Below are positions 36,027 to 46,199 of a DNA stretch of 64,000 bases, one piece after another. The stretch is from Qipengyuania soli (GTDB lineage Bacteria; Pseudomonadota; Alphaproteobacteria; Sphingomonadales; Sphingomonadaceae): NCBI RefSeq assembly GCF_015529805.1, contig NZ_CP064654.1, forward strand, positions 2,294,001 through 2,358,000, read 5' to 3'. The notes under the pieces are model-generated. The model worked only from the letters and a program-made list of their open reading frames with translations. It did not search any database and was not told where the DNA came from. How positions within the stretch are numbered: the stretch's first letter is position 1; the number at the start of each line of letters is the position of its first letter. A program made the translations under genes and the position numbers.

Positions 36027-36033
36027 GCGCGCC

Positions 36034-36693
36034 TTAGCGCGAGGAAAACGGATTTGTCGGCTGGCCGGAAACGCGCGTCTCGTAATGGAGATGCGGCCCG
36101 GTCGATCGACCCGTCGACCCGACGTAGCCGATCACCTGCCCCTTCACGACGGCCTGTCCGGGCCTGACTGCAATGGCCGACAGGTGCGCGTAACGCGTCT
36201 CGACCGAGCCGCCGTGAGCAATCGATACGAGAATACCGTAGCCGCCCGCCCAGCCGGCGCGCGAAATCTGGCCCGAGCCCGTCGCGGTGACCGGTGATCC
36301 GTAAGGTGCGGCAAGGTCGACCCCAGCATGGAACCGCGTCCCGCCCAATGTCGGATGGTAGCGCATCCCGAAGCCGCTGGTGAGGCGGGCCCCCGACATG
36401 GGCAGTCCGCCGGGCATGCCGCCGATGATCTTGCCCGGTAATGTCTTCGGCACAGGCTCGATGTCACGTCCGGCGAGGTCGACGGCGCGACCGAAGTGGA
36501 TCACCGGAGCCCCGGCCTCATCTTCGAGCGAAAGGTCTCCGTAATCCTCGAGAAGTTCGTCGGCCTGCATATTGGCAATGCTCGCCGCAGCAACATTTAC
36601 AGCGACGTCGCCATCGCCATCGGCCTGCGCGCCGGTTGCCGCAAAAGCGACACCGGCAGCCATGACCAGCAATGAGATTCGCGTTGCCGACAC
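36034..36693 (-). CDS. M23-family metallopeptidase (peptidoglycan endopeptidase)
   Basis: The 219-residue protein has a signal peptide (to GAQA), a short acidic region, and an M23/LytM domain in the last 120 residues. Zinc ligands are visible in HAGVDLAAPYGSPV (His, Asp), YAHLSA and HLHYE. These enzymes hydrolyse peptide cross-links of peptidoglycan. Alone in its transcription unit, it is followed by a 107-bp gap and the PilZ-HTH gene on the same strand. Confidence 0.9.
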   Translation of the reverse strand: MSATRISLLVMAAGVAFAATGAQADGDGDVAVNVAAASIANMQADELLEDYGDLSLEDEAGAPVIHFGRAVDLAGRDIEPVPKTLPGKIIGGMPGGLPMSGARLTSGFGMRYHPTLGGTRFHAGVDLAAPYGSPVTATGSGQISRAGWAGGYGILVSIAHGGSVETRYAHLSAIAVRPGQAVVKGQVIGYVGSTGRSTGPHLHYETRVSGQPTNPFSSR

Positions 36694-36800
36694 CCCAGGC
36701 CCTCCCCGAGTCTTGGCTGCGACATATCACGCGAGCGACGGTTACGCGAATCGCAACCGCATGGAGTGCCGCAATGGCACTGTCACACCAATCGCTCGAT

Positions 36801-37496
36801 CTAATTGAAATCGATGGAAATAGAGACCTGTCCAGGATCGATTCCTGCGGCTTGCGCGATCATGCGCCGCGCTTCGGCCACCGTCATGGCCAAGGTCGCA
36901 TTGCTGGCGGCACGGGAAACCGACACGCCTCTGCCCGATCCCCGCTCGCCGTATAGCAATTCGGCTTCGGCCACCCCGAAAACATCGGAAATCCGTATGA
37001 TCGCGTCGTGTCGCGGGCGTGATTTGCCCGTCTCCCACTTCCACAAGGTCGGCTTGGTTACACCGACGAGGCTCGCCAACTCCTCCATCGTGTGTGGCGA
37101 GTCCATGCGCAGTCGGCGAAGCCGGTCGCCGAGCGTTTCAGTACCGCTCTCCACGGCACCCACCTCCGGCAAGTCGCGCGGCGGATGGGCGCGCAGCAGG
37201 TTCGCACCCAGTTCCGCCCGTGAAAGCGATTGTTCGAACCGGCAACCGTAAAGACGCCCTGTGTGCCACATGATCCGTGCCCAATGCTCTTCACCATCGG
37301 CAAGCACGACTGCGACCGGTTCGTCGAGATCGAGCGATGCGCTGGTACTCATCAGGAGGCCGCTTGCCGACAGGTCGAGGATTTCGACCCCGCTTGACCC
37401 GTCACCCTGCGCCGCGCTGGCGGTCAGGAAAATCCGCCGCCGCTCCTCGCTGCGGCCATCCGCGACGCTGGCCTTGTCCTCGATGCGACCCTTCAT
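36801..37496 (-). CDS. PilZ-domain/helix-turn-helix fusion regulator
   Basis: This 231-residue protein joins an N-terminal PilZ-type domain (about 10-105) to a C-terminal XRE helix-turn-helix (about 125-185). The PilZ domain has both c-di-GMP motifs, R-S-E-E-R near residue 15 and DLSASG near residue 41. The HTH (MEELASLVGVTKPTLWKWE) is Cro/CI-like. This suggests a DNA-binding protein that responds directly to c-di-GMP. ATG 37496 is chosen because upstream residues show no domain character and the frame overlaps an unrelated region. It lies about 2.5 kb from the Tad locus promoter. Confidence 0.85.
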   Translation of the reverse strand: MKGRIEDKASVADGRSEERRRIFLTASAAQGDGSSGVEILDLSASGLLMSTSASLDLDEPVAVVLADGEEHWARIMWHTGRLYGCRFEQSLSRAELGANLLRAHPPRDLPEVGAVESGTETLGDRLRRLRMDSPHTMEELASLVGVTKPTLWKWETGKSRPRHDAIIRISDVFGVAEAELLYGERGSGRGVSVSRAASNATLAMTVAEARRMIAQAAGIDPGQVSISIDFN

Positions 37497-37704
37497 TCCC
37501 GAATCCTCTGAACGCGGCTTTCCTACACCGCCCTTGACACACGATCGTGCGCATCCACCGGTTAAGGACCGGTATCCTCCGGTTTCCATTTGAGGGCAGC
37601 CCCCGTGTCGTGTGACCCGATAGCCGCGCCGTTCGGCCAATCGCTCGGGTTGCGACCATGCAAGCTTTTTCCCGCTCGCACCTTCGCCTATCCGGGCCGG
37701 CTGC

Positions 37705-39105
37705 ATGACGCACGACCACGCCCTGAAACCCCTGCCTATCGGCAGTGACGGCTGGCGCGACGAGATCCGCGCGACCTTCAGGCTCGCCTGGCCGCTGGCG
37801 CTTGCCAACCTGCTGCAGATGCTCGTGCATGCGGTCGACGTGATCTTCGTAGCGCGCCTGGGGGAACGCGAGCTGGCAGCTTCGGCATTGGGCATTTCCG
37901 TCTTCGGCCTCACCATGTGGGCTTTCACCGGACTTGTCGGCATGGTCGCGGCGCTGATTGCCGAGGAGCTGGGCCGCCGCCGCCATTCGGTGCGCGAAGT
38001 GCGCCGATCGGTCCGCATGGGCCTGTGGCTGGCGGTCGCCACCGGCCTCGTCGGGATGGGCATCTGCCTGCTTGGCGAGCGGTTGATGATCGCGACCGGT
38101 CAGGAGCCGCAGATTGCCGCACAAACCGACATGTTCCTTCAGGTCATCATGTTCGCGATGATCCCCATGATCGGATCGGCAGTGCTGCGCAGTTTCGTTT
38201 CCGCTTTGGGCCGGCCGGTCTTCGCAACAGCGATAACCGGAGTTGCCCTCATCGCCAGCCTGATCGGCAACTACGCTTTTGTCTTCGGTCATTTCGGCGC
38301 CCCGGCGATGGGGCTGAAGGGCTCGGCGCTGGCCAGCGTGGTCACTGCCTTGGTCCAGTTCTCGAGTTACGTGGTCGCGGTCCACTGGGACCGGCGCCTG
38401 CGGCGCTATCGTATCTTCGGCAATTGGTGGCGGCCAGAATGGGACCGGCTGCGCGAGCTGGTCCGGCTGGGCAGCCCGGTCATGGTCATCATCATCGCCG
38501 AGGCGGGCCTGTTCAGCGCGGCCGCACTGCTGATGGGACGGATCGGCGCGTCCGAGCTTGCGGGCCACACGGTTGCATTGCAGGTCGCCGCGCTCGCCTT
38601 CCAGATACCCTTCGGTATCGGCCAGGCGGCGACCATCCGCGTCGGCTATCACTATGGCGCGCGCGACAGGGTTGCCATGGGACGCGCCGGCTGGGTCGGT
38701 ATCGTAATGGGTGGCGGGTTCATGTGTACGACGGCCGCGGCGATGATCCTCGCACCGCTCACCCTGCTGCGGATTTACGTCGATCCCGCGGCACCGCAGA
38801 ACGCGGCCATGGTCGGCTTCGCCGTGCAATACATGGTCGTCGCCGCCGCCTTCCAGCTTTTCGACGGCGTGCAGGCCGTGGCCGCAGGTTCGCTTCGCGG
38901 GCTGCAGGACACGCGCATGCCGATGCTGATCGCGGTCTTCAGCTACTGGGTCCCGGGGCTTGGCATTTCGCTATGGCTCGGCTTCTACACACCGCTCGAG
39001 GGGACCGGCGTGTGGATCGGGCTTGCCACGGGCCTCGTCTTCGCGGCGAGCCTCCTGACCTGGCGCTGGGCACGGCGCGACAGGCTGGGACTTACGGCGA
39101 CCTGA
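37705..39105 (+). CDS. MATE-family efflux transporter
   Basis: The 466-residue protein has about 12 transmembrane segments in two related halves, with MATE-type features such as DVIFVARLGERELAASALG in the first half and LAGHTVALQVAALAFQIPFGIGQAATIRVGYHYGA in the second. It should export organic cations or drugs in exchange for Na+ or H+. It is divergent from the PilZ-HTH gene with 208 bp between them. Confidence 0.94.
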   Translation: MTHDHALKPLPIGSDGWRDEIRATFRLAWPLALANLLQMLVHAVDVIFVARLGERELAASALGISVFGLTMWAFTGLVGMVAALIAEELGRRRHSVREVRRSVRMGLWLAVATGLVGMGICLLGERLMIATGQEPQIAAQTDMFLQVIMFAMIPMIGSAVLRSFVSALGRPVFATAITGVALIASLIGNYAFVFGHFGAPAMGLKGSALASVVTALVQFSSYVVAVHWDRRLRRYRIFGNWWRPEWDRLRELVRLGSPVMVIIIAEAGLFSAAALLMGRIGASELAGHTVALQVAALAFQIPFGIGQAATIRVGYHYGARDRVAMGRAGWVGIVMGGGFMCTTAAAMILAPLTLLRIYVDPAAPQNAAMVGFAVQYMVVAAAFQLFDGVQAVAAGSLRGLQDTRMPMLIAVFSYWVPGLGISLWLGFYTPLEGTGVWIGLATGLVFAASLLTWRWARRDRLGLTAT

Positions 39106-39165
39106 GCCGACCCACGCCAGCCACGCCTCACCCCGCCTCCGGCAACTTTTTTCCGTTCCGACCCG

Positions 39166-39193
39166 TTGACTCGGCGAAGCGCCGCTCCCAAAT
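39166..39193 (+). promoter_or_regulatory. groES: Candidate groES promoter
   Basis: TTGACT (39166-39171) and CCCAAAT (39187-39193) lie directly upstream of the CIRCE element. The distance would suit a heat-shock or housekeeping promoter of alphaproteobacterial type, but the -10 match is weak. Confidence 0.3.
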
Positions 39194-39201
39194 GCGCCGC
39201 G

Positions 39202-39228
39202 CTGGCACTCTCACCCAGTGAGTGCCAA
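39202..39228. promoter_or_regulatory. CIRCE element (HrcA operator)
   Basis: The arms CTGGCACTC and GAGTGCCAA are separated by exactly 9 bp, which is the CIRCE layout. Only the outermost base pair fails to match. HrcA repression of groESL is expected. Confidence 0.88.
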
Positions 39229-39264
39229 TCATCGTTTCACACTCTTAGAAGAGAGGTCATCATC

Positions 39265-39552
39265 ATGGCATTTCGTCCGCTGCACGACCGCGTTCTGGTC
39301 CGTCGCATCGAAGCCGAAGAAAAGACCGCCGGCGGGATCATCATTCCCGACAGCGCCAAGGAAAAGCCGAGCGAAGGCGAAGTCGTCGCTGTCGGTTCTG
39401 GCGCCCGTAGCGAAAACGGCACCGTCACCCCTTGCGACGTCAAGGCCGGCGACCGCGTGCTGTTCGGCAAGTGGTCCGGCACCGAAGTGAAGATCGACGG
39501 CGAAGACCTGCTGATCATGAAGGAAAGCGACATCATGGGGATCATCGGCTGA
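39265..39552 (+). CDS. groES: Co-chaperonin GroES
   Basis: This 95-residue protein matches GroES throughout: [31 protein letters not shown] (mobile loop) and [37 protein letters not shown] 39265 follows a GAGAGG site; an upstream in-frame ATG at 39166 lies in the promoter region and is rejected. It caps the GroEL chamber. groEL follows after 56 bp. Confidence 0.98.
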   Translation: MAFRPLHDRVLVRRIEAEEKTAGGIIIPDSAKEKPSEGEVVAVGSGARSENGTVTPCDVKAGDRVLFGKWSGTEVKIDGEDLLIMKESDIMGIIG

Positions 39553-39584
39553 TAGCCCCCTCACGAATGTACTTCCTCAACTAA

Positions 39585-41246
<1,662 letters not shown>

Positions 41247-41272
41247 GCCCGTCCAACCTACCGGACAAAGGG

Positions 41273-41306
41273 AAGGCCCGGCGGAGCGATCCGCCGGGCC
41301 TTTTTT
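41273..41306 (+). terminator. Terminator of groESL
   Basis: A 13-bp perfect stem (AAGGCCCGGCGGA with TCCGCCGGGCCTT) has a GCGA loop and a run of T residues after it. Confidence 0.92.
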
Positions 41307-41321
41307 GATATCTGCGAAGTT

Positions 41322-42020
41322 CTATGCCGCCAGCCGGGCGGGTAGCGGAGCCCGATCAGCTTCGGCAAAGATGCTCGGCTTGAGCCAGTTCCTGAGGTTG
41401 CGGACGAGCGAAGGCTCGCCTTCGATCAGAAGGTCACCGGCATCCATCGCCTCGCGATAGGTCCGATCACCCATCCACACATCGTGCATCGTACGCAGGG
41501 TGCAGGTAACGTAGACGCTGACATCGCGGCCCGGATCGGAAATGCAGGTGTCCACCCCGTCCTGTTTTACCAGAAGCCACCAGTTCTGCTGTTCGGTCAG
41601 GTCACGGAACTTGAATTGGATGATGCTTTCCTTGCCGGGAATCATCGCGGGATCGATGCTCCGTTCGAGGTAGAGCATCAGCAATTCGACATCGAGGTCC
41701 GCGTCGACAACATTGTGACGCGCCCATAGCAGCCCCCATTCACCGAGGTTCACGATCAGCGGAAGCAAGGCTTCACAGGCAGGTGTGGGGAAGTATTCAT
41801 AACCACGCTGTCCCGGAATTTTCCGGCGCACCAGCATGCCTTCCTGCTCCAGGAACTTCAGTCGCGCGGTCAGCAATGCTGGCGAAATGTCGCCCAGGCC
41901 GCGCTGGATCTGGTTGAACCTCCGGCCCCCGCAGAGCAGCTCGCGCACGATCAGGATCGTCCAGCGTTCTCCAAGGATTTCAACGGCTTTGGATATGGGA
42001 CAGAACTGTCCGTACTGCAT
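41322..42020 (-). CDS. HxlR-family transcriptional regulator
   Basis: The 232-residue protein begins with an HxlR-type winged helix (about 1-105): CPISKAVEILGERWTILIVRELLCGGRRF and ISPALLTARLKFLEQEGM. The C-terminal 120 residues form an extra domain, possibly SCP2-like, that is not seen in the shortest HxlR proteins. ATG 42020 is chosen because the winged helix begins there. It is divergent from the tautomerase gene, with direct repeats between, and so probably controls that gene and itself. Confidence 0.88.
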   Translation of the reverse strand: MQYGQFCPISKAVEILGERWTILIVRELLCGGRRFNQIQRGLGDISPALLTARLKFLEQEGMLVRRKIPGQRGYEYFPTPACEALLPLIVNLGEWGLLWARHNVVDADLDVELLMLYLERSIDPAMIPGKESIIQFKFRDLTEQQNWWLLVKQDGVDTCISDPGRDVSVYVTCTLRTMHDVWMGDRTYREAMDAGDLLIEGEPSLVRNLRNWLKPSIFAEADRAPLPARLAA

Positions 42021-42068
42021 GCGTGCTCTCCCGTAGCGTCCACATGCGACCCTGCTTATTTCCGGAAC

Positions 42069-42097
42069 TGTAGCAGCTTTCTTCAGAATTTGTAGCA
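42069..42097. promoter_or_regulatory. Direct repeat, candidate HxlR binding site
   Basis: TGTAGCA occurs at 42069-42075 and at 42091-42097, 22 bp apart start to start (about two helical turns), in the divergent intergenic region. HxlR-type dimers can bind such sites, but this site is unproven. Confidence 0.35.
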
Positions 42098-42198
42098 CGC
42101 AGCTTCATTCGCTGAACTCAACTGAGCGCCAGCTTGCGGGCAAAAGCATTCCTGTCGCCGGGGCAGTTCCCGGCCAAACCAACCAGAAGGAAATGCAC

Positions 42199-42426
42199 AT
42201 GCCTCTCGTAACCATCGACGTAATTAAGAACGTTTTCACCGCCGAGCAGAAGCAGGAGATCATCAGCAAGGTCACCGAGACCATGGTGTCGATCGAAGGC
42301 GAAGCCCTGCGCCCGGTCACCTGGGTCCGGATCATGGAAGTCGAACAGGGCGACTGGGGAATTGGCGGCCAGTTGCTCAAGGCGGCCGACGTCCAGGCAA
42401 TGGCCCGACAGCCTGAACCGGCCTGA
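42199..42426 (+). CDS. 4-oxalocrotonate tautomerase-like enzyme
   Basis: The 75-residue protein begins MPLVTIDV, placing a proline at position 1 after Met removal, the catalytic base of the tautomerase family. The segment FTAEQKQEIISKVTETMVSIEG follows. ATG 42199 is preferred over 42193 because it gives this N-terminal Pro and because AGAAGGA lies at good distance. It would convert unsaturated 2-oxo acids or similar compounds. It has its own terminator. Confidence 0.88.
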   Translation: MPLVTIDVIKNVFTAEQKQEIISKVTETMVSIEGEALRPVTWVRIMEVEQGDWGIGGQLLKAADVQAMARQPEPA

Positions 42427-42443
42427 TTATGGCGTAAACGAAG

Positions 42444-42473
42444 TGGGCCCGACGGAGCGATCCGCCGGGCCCA
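42444..42473 (+). terminator. Terminator after the tautomerase gene
   Basis: The arms TGGGCCCGACGGA and TCCGCCGGGCCCA pair with one A-C mismatch around a GCGA loop, followed by TCTTGTT. Confidence 0.75.
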
Positions 42474-42501
42474 TCTTGTTGCCTCATTGCTGTCGGGGCG
42501 G

Positions 42502-44814
42502 TCAGCCGCCCTTACGGCTTGCCTCGGCTGCGGCGACCAGTTCCGCGGGCCAAGAGACCTGGGTCTGGGTCTGCGGGTTGAAGATATCGCCCGGATAGAT
42601 CGCGCCTTCCGCAGCGGCGATTTCCTCCTTGGTCAGATACTCGCCCGGTTCGAGAGCGAACACGTCGATTCCGCGGGCGATCTCGGTCGCGTAGATGCGT
42701 CCCTTGTACCAGTATGCCGACCAGTAACCGCCCAGTACCATCTGGTCTGCCGCGATCGGGCCACGGTCGAAATAGGCGATCTCGTGGATGTTGGCGGGAT
42801 CGGTGAAGTCGATCACGCTGATGCCGCCCTGGTACCAGGCCTGGACGAAGATGTCGCGCCCCGGCACCGGGATGATCGAGCCGTTGTGTGCGACGCAGTT
42901 CTCCTTGTCGCTCTGCGGCGCAGGCAGTTTGTAGGTGCCGCGATAGACCAGCTTGCCGTTCTCGATGCCGTAGAAGGCGTCGGCGCCCCAGTTGGTGGGG
43001 TCGCCAGCCTGGCAACGCGGACGGCCACCACCGCCCCATTCGTCGGTGAAGAGGACCTTGGTCCCGTCATTGTTGAACGTCGCCGAGTGCCAGTAGGCAA
43101 AGCCCTTGTCGGTCACATCATCGATACGCTTCGGCTTCAACGGATCTGACACGTCGAGGATGATACCGTTGCCCGAACAGGCGCCTGCCGCCAGCTTTTT
43201 GCCGGGGAAGACAGTGATGTCGTGGCACTGGTTGGTTTCGTTGGTATCCTGCGTACCCTCGCCATGGTCGCCGCCACGCCACAGGCCCGCGATCTGCCCG
43301 CCAGTGGCGAAGACGCGGGGGCGGTCGACAATGCGCGCCGCTGCAGGATTGCCAACCGGCACCTCGATCACGTCGATCGAGAACAGCGCGGTGTTGTCGC
43401 CCGGCAGGTCGGTGCAGCTCGACAATTCCTCGGTCCGGCGCACACCGCCGGTTCCTGAGGCATAGATCACCAGTCGCTTGTCGTCCGTGCTGACGATCGA
43501 ATGCGTGTGGCTGCCGCGGCAGGTCTGCACCTGGCCCACTTGGCGCGGAGCCGCCGGGTCGGAAATGTCGAAGATGCGAAGGCCACGGAACCGTTCGGCG
43601 GTCGCGCGCTGCATGTTGCCTTGCAGACCACAATCGACACGACCACGGCCTTCTTCAACGCTCATGATGAGAAGCTTGCCCGCGATCGAGACATCGCCCT
43701 GACCGCCCGGACAAACAACCGAGCTGACGAGCCCCGGAATGCCGTCAGTACCCAGCCGGTAGATATTGAAGCCGTGGTAATTGCCCGCGACCAGCATGTC
43801 GCCGGAAAACGCCATGTCGGTGTTGGCGAAATCCAGCATCGAACCGCGATCGACCAGCTTGGGCTTCTCGGGTTCCTTCTCGTCCTCGGCGAGGGCCATG
43901 GGATCGTTGGGATCGACCGCCTTATCTTCTTTCTTCTCGGCAGGCTTGGCGTCCTTAGTCCCCTTGGCCTCAGCTTCCTTCTCTTCCTTGGACTTGGCGG
44001 CCGGAAGTGCGAGGCCGGCGGGATTGGTGGGATCGTAGAAGCCGGCAGGCTTTTCAAGGCTGGCGAGCTTCTTCAGTCCCTTGATAGCTTCGCCGCCATC
44101 GCGAAAACCGGCCTTGAGGGTCGCGCGCGGATCCGCAGACAGGGTGGCAAGCCGTTTATTCATGCGGGTGATTTCGGCCTTCTGGTCGCTTACCACGTCG
44201 CCGGTGAACTGGTTCATTTCGGGGTCCGAAGCCGTGCCATACCAGTTAAGCAGGTTCTCGGTCATATCGACCGCGCCGCGGTGGTGCGCGATCATCAGCT
44301 GGAGAAACATGCGATCGAACGCCACACCCTCAGAGGCAGCCAAGGCAGCCATCTGCGCCGGTGTCGCCATGCCCTCCATGACGACCATGCCCTTGCCTGC
44401 CGACGGCATGTCGTGGCCCATATGGGAATGGTCCATCGGTGCGTCCTTGCCCATGCCGGGCGCTTCGGTCGTCTCGCCGCGGCTGGTGAGCCACTCGGTC
44501 ATGAACTTCATTTCATCGGCCTGACTCGCATTGATGCGACGGGCGATACGGCGAATGTCGGGATTGGTCGTCCGTGCCTCTACCAGCGCGGTCATTTCGG
44601 TCGCCTGGCGGTGGTGGACGATCATGTGCTGCATGTATGCGACGTCGCCAGGCGAATATCGCATGTCGGCCAGCTTGATCGCTTCCGCCGGGGTCAGGGC
44701 TTTGACCGGCTCGCCCGGAGCACCCGGCTGAACGATGGGCACGCTCTCCGCAAGCGCAACGCTGGAAGTCGTAAGCAGAAGGCTGGCGGCAAGCGCCCGC
44801 AGCGAGTTTGTCAT
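42502..44814 (-). CDS. DUF305/LVIVD beta-propeller fusion protein, exported
   Basis: This 770-residue protein has a signal peptide (to SVALA) and two DUF305 units with His-rich helices: HMIVHHRQATEM (about 62-73) and MIAHHRGAVDM (about 180-190), with a Met/His stretch MDHSHMGHDM between. A Lys/Glu-rich linker (about 285-335) leads to a C-terminal beta-propeller of LVIVD-type repeats (GLRIFDISDPAAPRQVGQVQ, GNGIILDVSDPLKPKRI, ISVIDFTDPANIHEIAYFD). DUF305 domains are associated with metal binding; the propeller role is unknown. ATG 44814 follows GGGGACTGAC. Confidence 0.85.
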   Translation of the reverse strand: MTNSLRALAASLLLTTSSVALAESVPIVQPGAPGEPVKALTPAEAIKLADMRYSPGDVAYMQHMIVHHRQATEMTALVEARTTNPDIRRIARRINASQADEMKFMTEWLTSRGETTEAPGMGKDAPMDHSHMGHDMPSAGKGMVVMEGMATPAQMAALAASEGVAFDRMFLQLMIAHHRGAVDMTENLLNWYGTASDPEMNQFTGDVVSDQKAEITRMNKRLATLSADPRATLKAGFRDGGEAIKGLKKLASLEKPAGFYDPTNPAGLALPAAKSKEEKEAEAKGTKDAKPAEKKEDKAVDPNDPMALAEDEKEPEKPKLVDRGSMLDFANTDMAFSGDMLVAGNYHGFNIYRLGTDGIPGLVSSVVCPGGQGDVSIAGKLLIMSVEEGRGRVDCGLQGNMQRATAERFRGLRIFDISDPAAPRQVGQVQTCRGSHTHSIVSTDDKRLVIYASGTGGVRRTEELSSCTDLPGDNTALFSIDVIEVPVGNPAAARIVDRPRVFATGGQIAGLWRGGDHGEGTQDTNETNQCHDITVFPGKKLAAGACSGNGIILDVSDPLKPKRIDDVTDKGFAYWHSATFNNDGTKVLFTDEWGGGGRPRCQAGDPTNWGADAFYGIENGKLVYRGTYKLPAPQSDKENCVAHNGSIIPVPGRDIFVQAWYQGGISVIDFTDPANIHEIAYFDRGPIAADQMVLGGYWSAYWYKGRIYATEIARGIDVFALEPGEYLTKEEIAAAEGAIYPGDIFNPQTQTQVSWPAELVAAAEASRKGG

Positions 44815-44912
44815 TATGTCAGTCCCCAAAGTTGAAATCGGATTAGGCTGTCATCGTGGTCCCTGCGTCAAGCAGTCGTTCTGCGAACGACTTGTGACGG
44901 ACCACCAATGGC

Positions 44913-46199
44913 TTAGCCATACTTGCCGCGCTTGGGCCCCAGGTAGCCGAACAGGTATGCCCCGACCTTGCGCATCTGGATTTCCTCCGCGCCCTCGGTG
45001 ATCCGGTAGCGGCGGTGATGGCGGTAGATATGCTCGAACGGCTTGTGCCGCGAATAGCCGATCCCGCCGTGCACCTGCATCGCCCGGTCGGCCGCCTGAC
45101 AGACCAGTCGGTTGGCGTAGTAGTTGCACATGCTGACCTTGTCGGAGATCGTCTTCTCGATCATCTCGTGCGGCATGTTGTCCATTTCCCAGGCAGTTTT
45201 GTAGATAAGCAGGCGCAGCATCTCGCACTGGGTGGCAAGTTCCACCAGTGGGAACTGGATTGCCTGGTTGCGCGCCAGTTCCTCGCCGAAGGGCTTGCGT
45301 TCGCGTGCGTAGCGGACGCTCTCCTCGACACAGTAAGTTGCCGCACCAAGGCTCGATGCGGCCTGACGGATGCGGTTCTGGTGGACGAAGCTTTGGGCGA
45401 GCGCGAGACCACGCCCCTCGACGCCAAGGATGGCGCTGTCGGGGACCCAGACATTGTTGACCGACAGCCGTGGGTGGTCAGTCGGCATGTTGAAAGTCCA
45501 CATCCACTCCTCGATTTCCAGACCGGGAGTGGGATTGGGCACGAGGAAGCAGGTTATGCCGCTGGCATCGCCGTCCTTGCCGCTGGTGCGGGCGAACATT
45601 GCGCAATGCGTCGCTACGTGCATGCCGGTGATCCACATCTTCTCGCCGTCGATGCGCCAGCCGTCGACACCGTCACGCGTTTCGCGCACGGCCTTGGTCT
45701 CCATGAAGGTGGCGTCCGAACCATGGTGTGGCTCCGTCAGGCCGAAGGCGACGCGCCGCGTCCCTTCAAAGCCGCCGAGGATGAATTCCTGCTTCTGTTC
45801 CTCGGTCCCGAAGGTCTCGAACATGGCCACGAAGGGGAAGTTGCCGACGATCGAGTGTTCATTCTGCAAGTCGTTGTGAAGCCCGAGGCCGCGCGCGGCA
45901 AAGCGATCGCGGATGACTGCCATCCACAGGTTCGAGCCGTCCTTGCCTCCGTACCTTTTCGGTGCCGAGAAACGCCAGTGACCGGCCTCGTCCGCTGCCT
46001 TGCGGGCCTGGCGCAGCAGGTCTTCCCACTCGTGGCGCGGCAGCCCCCCTTCCTCGAAATTGGTGCGCGCCCACTCGCGGCGATGGTCGAAAAACCGGAT
46101 GTTGTCATCCTTGGCCACCAGCGGATCGATCTTCTGCTCAATGAAATCGACGAGCTCGGCGTAATAATCCTCGAGATCCTGCGGCACGGTGAAATCCAT
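44913..46199 (-). CDS. Acyl-CoA dehydrogenase, ACAD10/11-like partner
   Basis: The 428-residue flavoprotein has FGLTEPHHGSDA (FAD/acyl binding), WITGMHVATHCAMFARTSG and GGIGYSRHKPFEHIYRHHRRYRITEGAEEIQ, typical of acyl-CoA dehydrogenases of the ACAD11 type. ATG 46199 is chosen because it overlaps the kinase gene stop by one base (TGATG) and follows AGGAGAGG. The partner upstream is a phosphotransferase, so the pair looks like a split ACAD10/11 system acting on hydroxyacyl-CoA. Confidence 0.92.
   Translation of the reverse strand: MDFTVPQDLEDYYAELVDFIEQKIDPLVAKDDNIRFFDHRREWARTNFEEGGLPRHEWEDLLRQARKAADEAGHWRFSAPKRYGGKDGSNLWMAVIRDRFAARGLGLHNDLQNEHSIVGNFPFVAMFETFGTEEQKQEFILGGFEGTRRVAFGLTEPHHGSDATFMETKAVRETRDGVDGWRIDGEKMWITGMHVATHCAMFARTSGKDGDASGITCFLVPNPTPGLEIEEWMWTFNMPTDHPRLSVNNVWVPDSAILGVEGRGLALAQSFVHQNRIRQAASSLGAATYCVEESVRYARERKPFGEELARNQAIQFPLVELATQCEMLRLLIYKTAWEMDNMPHEMIEKTISDKVSMCNYYANRLVCQAADRAMQVHGGIGYSRHKPFEHIYRHHRRYRITEGAEEIQMRKVGAYLFGYLGPKRGKYG

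Noticed and set aside
39166..39264. N-terminal extension of GroES
   Set aside because: The extension overlaps the promoter and CIRCE element, and GroES proteins start at MAFRPLHDR.
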